Of a stretch of 64,000 nt of DNA, positions 39,770-49,960 are shown piece after piece; position 1 is the first letter of the stretch; each line of letters opens with the position of its first letter. The stretch is from Kocuria sp. (GTDB taxonomy: Bacteria; Actinomycetota; Actinomycetes; Actinomycetales; Micrococcaceae), in assembly GCA_030524035.1 (NCBI GenBank), contig JAUNHG010000001.1, positions 744,819-808,818 on the forward strand. Reading direction: 5' to 3'. The notes below the pieces were generated by a model. It made no database searches, was not told the origin of the DNA, and saw nothing but the letters and a program-made list of their open reading frames with translations. Made by a program: the position numbers and the translations under genes.

Positions 39770-40780
39770 ATGAAAGCTGCACATGTTGTTAAGTATGATA
39801 AAAATAATATAGGGCTATCTATTAAGGAGGCCCCGAAGCCTCACATGAAAAATGGGCAGGCCCTCCTGAGTGTTCTCGCTGCCGGGGTTAACCCGCTAGA
39901 CGTTATGATCTCTCGAGGGGAGGTCAAGCTCATCGTCCCTTACTCTCTACCACTCATTGGTGGTAATGAGGTTGTGGGGGTCATCGAATCCGTCAGTGCT
40001 TCGAATAATCGATTTAAAGTTGGCGATCGAGTCTTTGCTAGGCTTCCGCTAGGTGACATCGGTGCTTTTGCTGAGTATGTGGCTGTAGATATCGATGCAT
40101 TGGCTCTTGTGCCTGAATATTTGAGTGATACTGAAGCTGCGGCCGTTCCGCTGACTGCACTTACGGTCATGCAGTCGCTGGACATTATGGATCCGCAGCC
40201 CGGCGAAACGATTTTTATCTCAGGTGGAACCGGTGGTGTGGGTGCGATGGCAATACCTATTGCTAAAGCGAAGGGTCTCACGGTGGTTACCAATGGGGCG
40301 GGGGACAGTAAAGAGCGTGTGCTCGATCTTGGTGCGGATCGATTCTTGGACTATAAGACAGAAAATTACGTCGATACCTTATCTAAAATCGACTATGCCC
40401 TCGACACCCTTGGTGGTGATGAAACCGAAAAGCAGATGGGAATTTTGAGGCCTGGGGGCCATATTGTTTCCTTGCGCGCTATGCCGAATGTTGCTTTTGC
40501 TAAGCGCATGCAGTTTCCATGGTGGAAACAAGTTATTTTCACTTTTGCGGGGCAAAGGTTTGATCGAATGGCTAAACGATACGGGGTGAAATATGATTTC
40601 ATATTCGTTGAGTCAAATGGTGAAAAACTTCAGCAGGTGGCCAAAATTCTAGACGATATTCGACTCAAACCTTCGATTGATGCAGTTTTCAATTTCTCGG
40701 AAATCAATCAAGCTTTAGATAAGGTTTCCAATGGTCGATCGCGTGGTAAAACAGTAGTCACAATTCCCGAAACCACATAG
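39770..40780 (+). CDS. Zinc-independent quinone oxidoreductase-like MDR dehydrogenase
   Basis: A 336-residue medium-chain dehydrogenase/reductase, NADP-dependent quinone or enone reductase type. The N-terminal GroES-like part has AAGVNPLDVMISRG; the Rossmann motif SGGTGGVGAMAIPIAKAKG is at about residues 150-168. The zinc ligands of alcohol dehydrogenases are missing, which fits the quinone oxidoreductase branch. Codon use is clearly lower in GC than the neighbours (many AAA, AAT, ATT, GTT), so it looks recently acquired. ATG 39770 follows a weak GAAAG site. It sits between the hydrolase remnant and argS. Confidence 0.85.
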   Translation: MKAAHVVKYDKNNIGLSIKEAPKPHMKNGQALLSVLAAGVNPLDVMISRGEVKLIVPYSLPLIGGNEVVGVIESVSASNNRFKVGDRVFARLPLGDIGAFAEYVAVDIDALALVPEYLSDTEAAAVPLTALTVMQSLDIMDPQPGETIFISGGTGGVGAMAIPIAKAKGLTVVTNGAGDSKERVLDLGADRFLDYKTENYVDTLSKIDYALDTLGGDETEKQMGILRPGGHIVSLRAMPNVAFAKRMQFPWWKQVIFTFAGQRFDRMAKRYGVKYDFIFVESNGEKLQQVAKILDDIRLKPSIDAVFNFSEINQALDKVSNGRSRGKTVVTIPETT

Positions 40781-40860
40781 CTTACGGTGTGCATTTTTGC
40801 TGCGCCCCCGCGCCCCGTAACGGTCCGGTACATGTCAACAAAGCCATGTGTTCCTGCGGC

Positions 40861-40866
40861 TACACT
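40861..40866 (+). promoter_or_regulatory. Possible -10 element for leaderless argS
   Basis: TACACT lies 6 nt before GTG 40873, the distance expected if transcription starts at the start codon itself. There is no ribosome site before this GTG. No clear -35 is seen, which is common in actinobacteria. Confidence 0.45.
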
Positions 40867-40872
40867 GGACCG

Positions 40873-42528
40873 GTGACTCCCGAAGAATTAACCGACGTGG
40901 TCTCTGCGTGCCTACACGAAGCCCTAGCGCAGGGGGAACTCACCCTGTTAGAAGCCGACGCCACTATTCCTGACGTGCGGGTTGAGCGTCCCAAGAACCG
41001 CGACCACGGGGACTGGTCCACTAACATCGCCATGCAGTTGGCTAAAAAGGTCGGCAAAGCCCCCCGTGATGTCGCGGTGGTGCTGCAACATCGGCTGGAA
41101 AATCACAGCGGTGTGGCATCGGCGCAGGTGGCGGGTCCGGGTTTTCTGAACATCACCGTGGAAGCGGCAGCGGCAGGGGCCTTGGCGCGCACCATTGTGG
41201 AAGCTGGGTCCTCCTATGGCCAGGGTCAAACCATGGCGGGGACCACTATTAACTTGGAATTCGTCTCCGCTAACCCCACCGGCCCCATTCACTTAGGGGG
41301 TACCCGGTGGGCCGCGGTAGGGGATTCCTTAGCGCGGATTTTTGAATCTCAAAGTGCCACCGTGATTCGTGAGTACTACTTCAATGATCATGGTGCTCAG
41401 ATTGACCGCTTTTCGGCTTCTTTACTGGCAGCTGCCCGGCATGAACCCACTCCCGAAGACGGCTACGGTGGCGCATACATCACGGACATCGCTGATCGTG
41501 TACTTGCTGCCAACCCTCAAGCGCTTAACGCCCCGGATCCCCAAGAAATTTTCCGTTCAGCTGGGGTGGAATTTATGTTCGCGGATATCAAAGAATCCTT
41601 GCGTGAATTCGGGGTGGAATTTGACGTCTGGTTCCACGAAAATTCTCTGTTTGAGGACGGCACGGTCCCTGAACTGCTAGAGCAGCTGAAATCTCAGGAC
41701 AGCCTGTACTTCGCGGACGGTGCGTGGTGGTTGCGGTCAACAAACTACGGGGATGACAAAGACCGAGTGGTCATCAAGTCAGATGGTGCCGCCGCTTACA
41801 TCGCGGGCGATATCGCTTACTTCAAGAACAAACGTGACCGTGGCGCTGACCTGTGCATCTATATGCTCGGAGCCGACCACCACGGTTACGTCGCTCGCCT
41901 GAAAGCCGTGGCTGCCAGCCTGGGAGACGCCCCCTCCAGAGTGGAAGTATTGATCGGCCAAATGGTCAACCTCGTCAAGGACGGCGTGGCTGTGCGTATG
42001 TCCAAACGCGCCGGAACGGTGGTCACCATGGAAGACCTTGTGGACGCTGTGGGCGTGGATGCCGCACGGTACTCACTGACCCGGTACTCGGTGGATTCCA
42101 ATATTGACATTGACCTTGACCTACTCACCAAGCGCTCCACAGAAAACCCTGTGTTTTATGTGCAGTATGCCCACGCCCGTACCTGCGCGGTTGACCGTCA
42201 TGCGGCTGCCGCAGGAGTCATCCGGGATTCCTTCGATGCGGCCGCGCTATCGCACGAGACTGAAAGCGAACTGTTAGCAGCACTCGGTGCTTACCCGTCC
42301 GTGGTTGCAGAAGCAGCCAGGCTCCGGGAACCGCACCGCGTAGCCCGCCACCTGGAAGTAATCGCGGGTGCCTACCACCGCTGGTATGCCGCATGCCGGG
42401 TCGTCCCTGCGGCGGAAGAACAGATCACTGACACACACTGCACTCGGTTGTGGCTCAATGACGCCGCCCGTCAAACCTTGGTTAATGGTCTTGACTTACT
42501 GGGTGTTTCGGCCCCGGAAAGGATGTGA
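40873..42528 (+). CDS. argS: Arginyl-tRNA synthetase
   Basis: A 551-residue class I synthetase that charges tRNA-Arg. The HIGH-type motif lies in NPTGPIHLGG (about residues 134-143), the KMSKS-type motif is RMSKRAG (about 375), and the C-terminal DALR anticodon-binding domain ends the protein. The frame is open to 40789, but GTG 40873 gives the family N-terminus MTPEELTDVV and normal length. Its stop overlaps the lysA start, as in other actinobacteria. Confidence 0.94.
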   Translation: MTPEELTDVVSACLHEALAQGELTLLEADATIPDVRVERPKNRDHGDWSTNIAMQLAKKVGKAPRDVAVVLQHRLENHSGVASAQVAGPGFLNITVEAAAAGALARTIVEAGSSYGQGQTMAGTTINLEFVSANPTGPIHLGGTRWAAVGDSLARIFESQSATVIREYYFNDHGAQIDRFSASLLAAARHEPTPEDGYGGAYITDIADRVLAANPQALNAPDPQEIFRSAGVEFMFADIKESLREFGVEFDVWFHENSLFEDGTVPELLEQLKSQDSLYFADGAWWLRSTNYGDDKDRVVIKSDGAAAYIAGDIAYFKNKRDRGADLCIYMLGADHHGYVARLKAVAASLGDAPSRVEVLIGQMVNLVKDGVAVRMSKRAGTVVTMEDLVDAVGVDAARYSLTRYSVDSNIDIDLDLLTKRSTENPVFYVQYAHARTCAVDRHAAAAGVIRDSFDAAALSHETESELLAALGAYPSVVAEAARLREPHRVARHLEVIAGAYHRWYAACRVVPAAEEQITDTHCTRLWLNDAARQTLVNGLDLLGVSAPERM

Positions 42529-44150
42529 CCGTGCCTCAATCCGACCCCACAGACCCCCGTGACGACGCTCAGGACGTCGTCACCACCGGATTCCGGTTAC
42601 GCCCGGTACCCATGGTGGAGCCGGTCACCGAAGATTCGTGGCACACCGGGCCCAGTGTCCTGGCGCCACCATGGCTCAATGTGCCCCAGGACTGGCAGTA
42701 CCTCAACCCCACAATCTGGCCGGAAGCCTTTAGCCGGTCAGATAACGGCGAATTGACCGTATCTGGCGTGAGTGTTAAAGAACTGGCTGAAACTTATGGG
42801 ACCCCCCTGTACGTGCTGTCCGAAGACACTTTCCGTCAGCGCGCCCGTGAATTCCGCACAGCGTTTGAAACCGCTTTTCACCGTATTGGCGCAGACGTGT
42901 CCGTGTACTTTGCCGGTAAATCTTTCCTGACTCCCGATGTCGTCCGATGGGTATGGGAAGAAGGCTTGAACTTAGATACCGCATCTGGCGGGGAAATGGC
43001 ATGCGCTTTACGTGGCGGCATGGACCCCGCACGGATGGCGTTGCACGGCAACAATAAATCCGCCGCGGAAATTACCCGGGCCTTAGACGCCGGAGTGGGG
43101 CGCATCGTGGTGGATTCTTTACCAGAAATTGAATTGGTGGGGCGCCTTGCTCGCACCCTGGGAGTAACCGCACCGGTGATGCTGCGTGTGACCCCGGGGG
43201 TGCATGCTGAAACCCACGAATTCATTGCCACAGCCCATGAGGACCAAAAATTTGGGCTCTCTTTAGCTGCAGGCTCGGCTGACGCCTCTGAACAGTCCAC
43301 CGCGTTGCCGTCCGCAGCCATGCGGGCTGTCAGTGAGTGCGTGGCTGACCCCAACCTTGATCTCCAGGGAATCCACTGCCACATTGGCTCACAAATTTTT
43401 ACTGCCGACGGATTCATCCAAGCCGCTGAACGGGTCTTGGGATTTATGGCGGAAGTGCGGGGAAAATTCGGTGTTCAGTTGCCGCAACTAGACCTGGGCG
43501 GTGGGTACGGCATTGCCTATACCGAGGCAGATTCCCCACGTTCTGCACAGCAGATCGCTGATTCTTTAGCGGAAGCTGTCCAAGCTACGTGCCAACACCG
43601 TGACCTTCCGGTGCCGCACCTGTCCTTTGAACCTGGCCGCGCCATCGTGGGACCAGCGGGAATCACGCTCTACACGGTCGGAACACTCAAAGGAGTGACG
43701 GTTGAATCTGGGTTGACCCGGCGTTATGTGTCCGTAGATGGTGGGATGTCAGATAATCCCCGGCCCGTTCTCTACGGTGCGGATTACTCTGTGGTGGTTG
43801 CTGACGCTACAGCGGCCAGCACCGCCGATCCCGTGTTTTCCCGCATAGTCGGTAAACACTGTGAATCAGGGGATATTGTGGTTAATGCCGCCTACCTACC
43901 CGCAGATCTTGCCGCAGGTGACTTGGTGGCGGTACCCGCGACGGGCGCTTATTGTTGGGCGTTATCCAGTAATTACAACTGGCTTCCACGCCCTACCGTG
44001 ATCTCTGTGGGAACAACATCGGGTGAACCACGGGTCCACGTGATGGTGCGTGGGGAAACTGAAGATGATCTCTTCGCCAGAATGGCGCCGTCCGATGCTA
44101 CGGATGGGCACTTGTCGATGTCCGAACCCCCTCAGCATGGTGATGCATGA
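42525..44150 (+). CDS. lysA: Diaminopimelate decarboxylase
   Basis: A 541-residue fold-type III PLP enzyme that makes lysine from meso-diaminopimelate. The PLP lysine is K132 in YFAGKSF; HIGSQIF, GGGYGI and the substrate motif CESGD follow in order. An N-terminal extension of about 70 residues, rich in Pro and acidic residues, precedes the barrel, somewhat longer than in most homologues. GTG 42525 overlaps the argS stop; GTG 42531 is an alternative. Confidence 0.93.
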   Translation: MTVPQSDPTDPRDDAQDVVTTGFRLRPVPMVEPVTEDSWHTGPSVLAPPWLNVPQDWQYLNPTIWPEAFSRSDNGELTVSGVSVKELAETYGTPLYVLSEDTFRQRAREFRTAFETAFHRIGADVSVYFAGKSFLTPDVVRWVWEEGLNLDTASGGEMACALRGGMDPARMALHGNNKSAAEITRALDAGVGRIVVDSLPEIELVGRLARTLGVTAPVMLRVTPGVHAETHEFIATAHEDQKFGLSLAAGSADASEQSTALPSAAMRAVSECVADPNLDLQGIHCHIGSQIFTADGFIQAAERVLGFMAEVRGKFGVQLPQLDLGGGYGIAYTEADSPRSAQQIADSLAEAVQATCQHRDLPVPHLSFEPGRAIVGPAGITLYTVGTLKGVTVESGLTRRYVSVDGGMSDNPRPVLYGADYSVVVADATAASTADPVFSRIVGKHCESGDIVVNAAYLPADLAAGDLVAVPATGAYCWALSSNYNWLPRPTVISVGTTSGEPRVHVMVRGETEDDLFARMAPSDATDGHLSMSEPPQHGDA

Positions 44151-44186
44151 CCAGGCTGTCCTCTACTCACTTTTTTGGAGTCTGAT

Positions 44187-45563
44187 GTGACCAATACCGT
44201 CGCTTTGCCTGGTGAAGAGCGTCTTCGCCCCCCAATTCCTGCGGTCCGCGTAGCGTTACTTGGCGCAGGGAATGTGGGAGCGGAAGTTGCGCGGATTCTG
44301 CTCACTGACGCCACAGAGCTGGGGGAGCGGATCGGCGCGCGTCCGGAACTGATTGGCGTGGCAGTACGCGATGTTGATGCCCCACGCACTGTGGACCTGC
44401 CCCGTGGGCTGCTCACGACGGACGCTGACGCTTTGATCGATGCTGCCGATGTGGTGGTGGAACTCACAGGCGGCATTGAACCCGCCCGCACGCGGACCCT
44501 GCGGGCGCTCACCGCCGGTAAGCCGGTGATTTCTGGGAACAAGGCGTTGTTGGCACACCACGGGGCTGAACTGCACGCTGCCGCAGAGGCTGCCGGTACC
44601 AGCCTTGCGTATGAAGCTGCTGTGGCCGGGGCCATCCCGATTGTGCGCCCCATGCTGGAGTCATTGTCCGGTGATCGTGTCAAACGGGTCTTGGGCATTA
44701 TGAACGGGACCACCAACTACATTCTGGATCAAATGGACACCACGGGGGCCAGCTTTGATGAAGCCTTGGCGGAAGCCCAACGGTTGGGGTACGCGGAAGC
44801 TGACCCCACAGCGGACGTGGAAGGTCACGACGCTGCATCAAAAGTAGCTGTCTTGGGCGGTATCGCTTTCCATTCTTCATACACGTTTGACGATGTCTAT
44901 TGCCGGGGGATCACCGGCGTGACGGCTCAAGATGTGGATGCAGCAAAGCAGGCCGGGTACGTCATCAAGCTTTTGGGCGTGGCGGAGCTGGTCACCGATC
45001 CTCAGTCCCCACATGTGGAACCTAGCGTTAACCTGCGGGTGGTGCCCACGATGCTGCCGCGTCAGCACCCCCTGGCCGGCGTGCGGGGTGCTTTTAACGC
45101 GGTGTTTGTGGAGGCTGAAAATGCCGGGGAGCTAATGTTCTACGGCCCCGGTGCCGGTGGAGCCCCCACAGCGTCGGCGGTTATGGGAGATCTGGTGGTG
45201 GCGTTGCGGCGTTCCATCGTGGGTGGTCCTGGTGTGGGGCCGTCATTTCACGCTAATCTTCGAGCAACGGGCATGGATGGGGTACTGACGAGTTTTTCAT
45301 TAACCCTGCTATGTTCGGATCACACGGGAGTTTTGGCGGAAATTTCCTCGGTTTTTGCAGAACACGGGGTATCTATTTCCACCATGCAACAATGTGACCT
45401 TCCCGAAGACCCTGCCTACCCGGGCCAACGATTAGCGGAACTGCGATTTGTTACCCATCGAGCGCGTAATGCCGATTTAGTGCGGACTATTGAAGCGATC
45501 CGGCAGTTGGACGCTGTCCTGGATCTTCGCGGATTGATTCGTGTAGAAAGCGATTCCTCATAA
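44187..45563 (+). CDS. hom: Homoserine dehydrogenase
   Basis: A 458-residue enzyme that reduces aspartate semialdehyde to homoserine, the branch to threonine and methionine. The NAD(P) motif LLGAGNVGAEVARIL is near residue 26, the catalytic region includes GIMNGTTNYILDQM and ADPTADVEGHDAASK, and a C-terminal ACT domain (about 370-450) should sense threonine. GTG 44187 is chosen because GGAG at 44177-44180 lies 6 nt before it; TTG 44175 would lie upstream of that site. Confidence 0.94.
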   Translation: MTNTVALPGEERLRPPIPAVRVALLGAGNVGAEVARILLTDATELGERIGARPELIGVAVRDVDAPRTVDLPRGLLTTDADALIDAADVVVELTGGIEPARTRTLRALTAGKPVISGNKALLAHHGAELHAAAEAAGTSLAYEAAVAGAIPIVRPMLESLSGDRVKRVLGIMNGTTNYILDQMDTTGASFDEALAEAQRLGYAEADPTADVEGHDAASKVAVLGGIAFHSSYTFDDVYCRGITGVTAQDVDAAKQAGYVIKLLGVAELVTDPQSPHVEPSVNLRVVPTMLPRQHPLAGVRGAFNAVFVEAENAGELMFYGPGAGGAPTASAVMGDLVVALRRSIVGGPGVGPSFHANLRATGMDGVLTSFSLTLLCSDHTGVLAEISSVFAEHGVSISTMQQCDLPEDPAYPGQRLAELRFVTHRARNADLVRTIEAIRQLDAVLDLRGLIRVESDSS

Positions 45564-45618
45564 ATTTCTGCAGGATAAAGAACAGTAACTGAAACTCAAT
45601 ATTCTTTGGAGAAACACT

Positions 45619-46728
45619 ATGGCTCACGTGTGGCAAGGCGTCATTAACGAATACCGCAACCGTCTGCCGGTTACCGACTCCACTCCCGTGGTAACCATGG
45701 GGGAGGGGGGGACGCCGTTGATTAAGGCGCATGCGTTGTCCGAAGCAACCGGTAACCACGTGTGGGTCAAGTATGAGGGCATGAATCCCACCGGATCCTT
45801 CAAAGACCGTGGCATGACGATGGCTATTACCCGCGCTCAAGAGGAAGGCGCCAAAGCAGTAGTGTGCGCTTCCACCGGGAATACCTCGGCTTCCGCCGCT
45901 GCGTACGCCAAACAGGCGGGTATGAGATGTGCGGTATTGGTGCCGGAAGGAAAAATTGCCATGGGTAAAATGGCCCAGGCTGTGGCACATGGGGCAGATA
46001 TCATTCAGATTGACGGAAATTTTGATAACTGTCTGGATGTGGCTCGTAAACTTTCAGAATCTTATCCGGTGTTTTTGGTAAATTCTGTGAATCCATACCG
46101 TATTCAGGGCCAAAAAACTGCAGCTTTTGAGGTGGTTGATACTCTGGGTGACGCTCCGGATTATCACATTCTTCCCGTGGGGAATGCGGGAAATATTACG
46201 GGATACTGGAAGGGCTATACCGAGTACGCTGCCCCTTACACCAACGACGCTGGACAGCAGCTACCGGCGGTTTCTACTAAAACTCCAATCATGTGGGGTT
46301 TCCAGGCTGAAGGAGCCGCCCCCTTGGTGGCCGGTCACCCCATTGATTCCCCCGAAACGATTGCCACAGCTATTCGGATTGGCAATCCCGCATCCTGGGA
46401 TACCGCTATTGCGGCACGTGATGAATCTGGCGGATTGATTGAAGCGGTAACGGACCAGGACATTATTGAAGCCCAACGGTTTTTATCTTCTCGTGACGGA
46501 GTGTTTGTGGAACCCGGGTCAGCTGCGGGTGTGGCTGGGTTGCTCAAGAAATTCCGGGAGGGTGCTGCACCTACTGCAGCCACCATGGTGATTACAGTCA
46601 CGGGTCATGGCTTAAAAGATCCTCAATGGGCAGTCAGGGGCGCTGAACAGGAAGATCCTGCGTCCGTTGAGCCCAAGCGGGTGGCTTACGACGTCGTATC
46701 TGTGGCAGGGGCGCTGGGGTTGGCGTGA
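45619..46728 (+). CDS. thrC: Threonine synthase
   Basis: A 369-residue fold-type II PLP enzyme that converts O-phosphohomoserine to threonine. The PLP lysine is K62 in [11 protein letters not shown], the phosphate loop [11 protein letters not shown] follows, and SGESM-type residues are in the C-terminal half. It is the short actinobacterial type. A TTGGAG site at 45604-45609 precedes ATG 45619. The stop overlaps the thrB start (GTGA). Confidence 0.94.
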   Translation: MAHVWQGVINEYRNRLPVTDSTPVVTMGEGGTPLIKAHALSEATGNHVWVKYEGMNPTGSFKDRGMTMAITRAQEEGAKAVVCASTGNTSASAAAYAKQAGMRCAVLVPEGKIAMGKMAQAVAHGADIIQIDGNFDNCLDVARKLSESYPVFLVNSVNPYRIQGQKTAAFEVVDTLGDAPDYHILPVGNAGNITGYWKGYTEYAAPYTNDAGQQLPAVSTKTPIMWGFQAEGAAPLVAGHPIDSPETIATAIRIGNPASWDTAIAARDESGGLIEAVTDQDIIEAQRFLSSRDGVFVEPGSAAGVAGLLKKFREGAAPTAATMVITVTGHGLKDPQWAVRGAEQEDPASVEPKRVAYDVVSVAGALGLA

Positions 46729-47693
46729 GATCCGTACAATGGCGTGATGTTTTGACGCCCGCAGATGCCGTAACAGTTCAGGTGCCTGCATCTAGTGGCA
46801 ATGTAGGGCCGGGTTACGACAGCTTAGGGTTGGCGCTGGGTCACACCGACACCGTTCGGGTGGAAGTTGTGGAATGTGGGCTGGAATTTGATCTTCAGGG
46901 CGAGGGGTGCGAGTCGGTGCCGCGTAATGCGGACCACCTGTTGGTTCGCGCCATTCGTGCTGCTTGGTCTGCTGCTGGAATAACGGGTCAGCCCGGGTTG
47001 CGCGTGAGTACACAGAATCGGATTCCACATGGGCGGGGGATGGGCTCATCAGCAGCGTGTGCTGTGGCTGGTGTGGTGGCGGCTAATACTTTGCTTCCAG
47101 ATTCGGTGCGATTGACTGATGATCAGGTGCTGCAGGTATGTGCTGGGCTGGAAGGCCATCCGGATAACGTGGCGCCTTCCCTGTATGGCGGCTTGACGAT
47201 TTCCTGGGGGCAACCGGACCAGTGGCATAGTGCACGGGTGCAGGTTCACCCCCATGTCGTTGCGGTGGTAGCCATCCCGAATTACGAGGTACCTACGGCT
47301 CTGGCTCGCTCCCTGCTACCTGCCGAAGTGCCCCACCGTACCGCTGCAGTCAATGCGGGGCGCGCGGCGTTGCTTATCGAAGCCCTTACCCGATCCCCGG
47401 CGCTTTTGCTGCCGGCCACCCACGATGGTTTGCACCAGCCTTTCAGGGCGCAGGCCATGGAACCCAGCATTGCGGTGGTGGCCTATTTGCGTGAGCAAGG
47501 CCATGCCGCTGTGATTTCTGGGGCGGGTCCTACTGTCCTCACTTTGGCCCCAACCGATACAGCAGCACAGCAGGTCGGCGCAGATATAGCCCGATTCACA
47601 GCCCGGGGGGACAGTCGATATGAACACGTCACATGGCGTGTTTTGCAGCTGAGTGTGCCCACAGAGGGTGTTAAGGTGGTTGAGCATTCGTAA
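46725..47693 (+). CDS. thrB: Homoserine kinase
   Basis: A 322-residue GHMP kinase that makes O-phosphohomoserine. ATP-binding loop [16 protein letters not shown] (about residues 98-113), the N-terminal [18 protein letters not shown] and the C-terminal SGAGPTVL are all typical. GTG 46725 overlaps the thrC stop. Together hom, thrC and thrB form a threonine operon. Confidence 0.94.
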   Translation: MRSVQWRDVLTPADAVTVQVPASSGNVGPGYDSLGLALGHTDTVRVEVVECGLEFDLQGEGCESVPRNADHLLVRAIRAAWSAAGITGQPGLRVSTQNRIPHGRGMGSSAACAVAGVVAANTLLPDSVRLTDDQVLQVCAGLEGHPDNVAPSLYGGLTISWGQPDQWHSARVQVHPHVVAVVAIPNYEVPTALARSLLPAEVPHRTAAVNAGRAALLIEALTRSPALLLPATHDGLHQPFRAQAMEPSIAVVAYLREQGHAAVISGAGPTVLTLAPTDTAAQQVGADIARFTARGDSRYEHVTWRVLQLSVPTEGVKVVEHS

Positions 47694-47845
47694 GGGTGCG
47701 GCCTGAATCCGGGTCGCTGAGGATGCCCCCAGATCCCGTGGACCAGCGCGCTGCTGTGTGGCATTTGCGCTGTTCAAAGATCATGACCACATCTCGTCTG
47801 AGTGGATGTGGGCGGCCCGTCGTGCGCGGCTCGCATAACCATCAC

Positions 47846-47873
47846 GGCTGCCGGCCTCTGAGTTGCGGCAGCC
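47846..47873 (+). promoter_or_regulatory. Hairpin in the rho leader
   Basis: GGCTGCCG (47846-47853) pairs exactly with CGGCAGCC (47866-47873) across a 12-nt loop, 25 bp before the rho start. No T-run follows. It may act in rho autoregulation, which is known in other bacteria, but this is inference. Confidence 0.4.
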
Positions 47874-47898
47874 CCAATCGAGGGAAAAGGAAACCTTC

Positions 47899-49914
47899 GT
47901 GACAGAAACTACCGACCTGACCACAGGGACGGAACAAGACACTTCATCCGCCAAGAACGCCGGATTATCCGGTTTGAAACTCGCCCAGTTGCAGGCATTG
48001 GCTGCTCAGCTTGGCATTACTGGTGCCCGCCGTATGCGTAAATCTCTGTTGGTGGATGCCATTGAGGCCCATCAGCGCGGCGGCAGCGTGGCCGACCGTG
48101 ATCGCAAGGTCACTGAAAACATTGAGCAGACAGCTCAGCGGGCCTCTGCCAAAGCAGGTGTCGGTGACTCAGCAACGTCATCAGCCGAAGGGGATTCATC
48201 TGCTGGCGGCGAAAACGCTTCTGAGCAAACCCCCGCCGTGACGGCCCGTACCGGGCGTGGTCGCGGCCGTCGTGGAGGCACAGGCGCCTCCCACGGCGAG
48301 GATCGTCGAACCGACGCGGACCGCCAGGACACCCAAGATTCAGCGGGGGCCGAATCTTCCGGAGCCGAATCGGAAGACACCGCGGGCAGTGATTCTGGAC
48401 AACGCCATGCTGACGGCGGACGTGAACGTCTTTCCCGGTCTCAGCGGCGTGGGCGTAACCGTGAGCAGAAACAGAACGATTCTCAGGATGGGCAGCAAAA
48501 GAATTCCCGTCACGATCGTGCTGCCGAAGAAAGCGATAAAGGGGAGTCGGGTAACAGAAACAAGCAGAATAAGAACAACAAACAACAGGGTAACCAGGGC
48601 TCCCAGAATGGTTCCCAAAATAACGGTCCGGAAGAAGACGGTGGATCGCGTCGTAATCGCCGCAACCGCAACCGCAATGACCGTAATGACCGTCGCAATC
48701 GCCGTAACCGCCACCAGGGACCGGAAGTCGATGACACCGAGCCCACAGAGGATGACGTTCTTCTGCCCGTAGCAGGCATCCTGGATGTGCTGGATAATTA
48801 CGCTTTTGTGCGGACTTCCGGCTATTTACCGGGACCCAACGATGTCTATGTGTCCTTGGCCCAGGTGAAGAAGCACAATCTGCGCAAGGGCGACGCCATT
48901 GTGGGGGCCATCCGTGCCCCGCGTGATGGTGAGGAAAACCACCGCAACCAGCGTCAGAAATTTAATGCGTTGGTGCAGCTGACCAGTGTTAACGGCCGCA
49001 AGTCGGAAGAACTGGTGGACCGTGTGGAGTTTTCCAAATTGGTTCCGTTGTATCCACAGGAACGGCTGCGGTTGGAAAACGAGCCGAAGAAAATTGGTCC
49101 GCGTGTGGTGGACTTAGTGGCTCCTATTGGTAAAGGTCAACGTGGATTGATTGTCTCCCCGCCGAAAGCGGGTAAAACACTCATGCTGCAATCCATCGCA
49201 AATGCGATCACCACGAATAACCCGGAAGTCCACTTGATGATGGTGCTGGTGGACGAACGCCCTGAAGAAGTCACAGATATGCAGCGCACGGTTAAGGGTG
49301 AAGTGATTGCCTCCACCTTTGACCGTCCTGCCGATGATCACACGACGGTGGCGGAGTTGGCCATTGAGCGCGCCAAGCGTTTGGTGGAACTCGGGATGGA
49401 TGTTGTGGTCCTGTTGGACTCCATGACCCGTCTGGGTCGGGCCTATAACCTGGCGGCTCCGGCCTCTGGCCGTATTCTGTCGGGTGGTGTGGATTCTGCA
49501 GCCCTGTATCCGCCCAAGCGTTTCTTTGGTGCTGCTCGCAATATTGAGGGCGGCGGTTCGTTGACCATTTTGGCAACGGCGTTGGTGGAAACCGGTTCCA
49601 AGATGGACGAAGTGATCTTTGAAGAGTTCAAGGGCACCGGGAATATGGAATTGCGTCTGTCTCGCCAGTTGTCGGATAAGCGCATCTTCCCAGCTGTTGA
49701 CGTCAATTCTTCCGGCACTCGCCGCGAAGAAAACCTGATGTCTGCCGATGAACTGAAGATCATGTGGAAGCTGCGCCGTGTGCTTTCTAGCCTGGACCAA
49801 CAACAGGCCTTGGAGCTGCTTACCAACCGCTTGCGGGAAACCGAATCCAACGCTGAATTCCTCATGCAGGTTCAAAAAACCACCCTGAACGTCAAGGCGG
49901 ACGAAGACCGTTAA
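47899..49914 (+). CDS. rho: Transcription termination factor Rho
   Basis: A 671-residue hexameric RNA helicase that ends transcription. An N-terminal SAP-like region (LKLAQLQALAAQLGI) is followed by a very long hydrophilic insert (about residues 65-285) rich in Arg, Asn, Gly, Asp and Gln. The cold-shock-like RNA domain starts near 290, and Walker A PPKAGKT is near 422, with later LLDSMTRLGRAYN and the RLSRQLSDKR segment. Such inserts are usual in high-GC Gram-positive Rho. GTG 47899 is chosen for its AAGGAAA site; the frame is open to 47863. Confidence 0.94.
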   Translation: MTETTDLTTGTEQDTSSAKNAGLSGLKLAQLQALAAQLGITGARRMRKSLLVDAIEAHQRGGSVADRDRKVTENIEQTAQRASAKAGVGDSATSSAEGDSSAGGENASEQTPAVTARTGRGRGRRGGTGASHGEDRRTDADRQDTQDSAGAESSGAESEDTAGSDSGQRHADGGRERLSRSQRRGRNREQKQNDSQDGQQKNSRHDRAAEESDKGESGNRNKQNKNNKQQGNQGSQNGSQNNGPEEDGGSRRNRRNRNRNDRNDRRNRRNRHQGPEVDDTEPTEDDVLLPVAGILDVLDNYAFVRTSGYLPGPNDVYVSLAQVKKHNLRKGDAIVGAIRAPRDGEENHRNQRQKFNALVQLTSVNGRKSEELVDRVEFSKLVPLYPQERLRLENEPKKIGPRVVDLVAPIGKGQRGLIVSPPKAGKTLMLQSIANAITTNNPEVHLMMVLVDERPEEVTDMQRTVKGEVIASTFDRPADDHTTVAELAIERAKRLVELGMDVVVLLDSMTRLGRAYNLAAPASGRILSGGVDSAALYPPKRFFGAARNIEGGGSLTILATALVETGSKMDEVIFEEFKGTGNMELRLSRQLSDKRIFPAVDVNSSGTRREENLMSADELKIMWKLRRVLSSLDQQQALELLTNRLRETESNAEFLMQVQKTTLNVKADEDR

Positions 49915-49960
49915 TTCGTGCTGTGAGGCATGGGTTACTCGGTGAAAGGAAGCGTCTGTT

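Noticed and set aside
39101-39784. 227-residue minus-strand ORF
   Set aside because: It runs through the tRNA and yields the well-known false peptide RVAQWIERLPPEQE of antisense/sense tRNA-Arg; its remaining part has no family features.
48257-48772. 171-residue ORF in another frame of rho
   Set aside because: Caused by the repetitive Arg/Asn codons of the Rho insert; no start signal and no known family.
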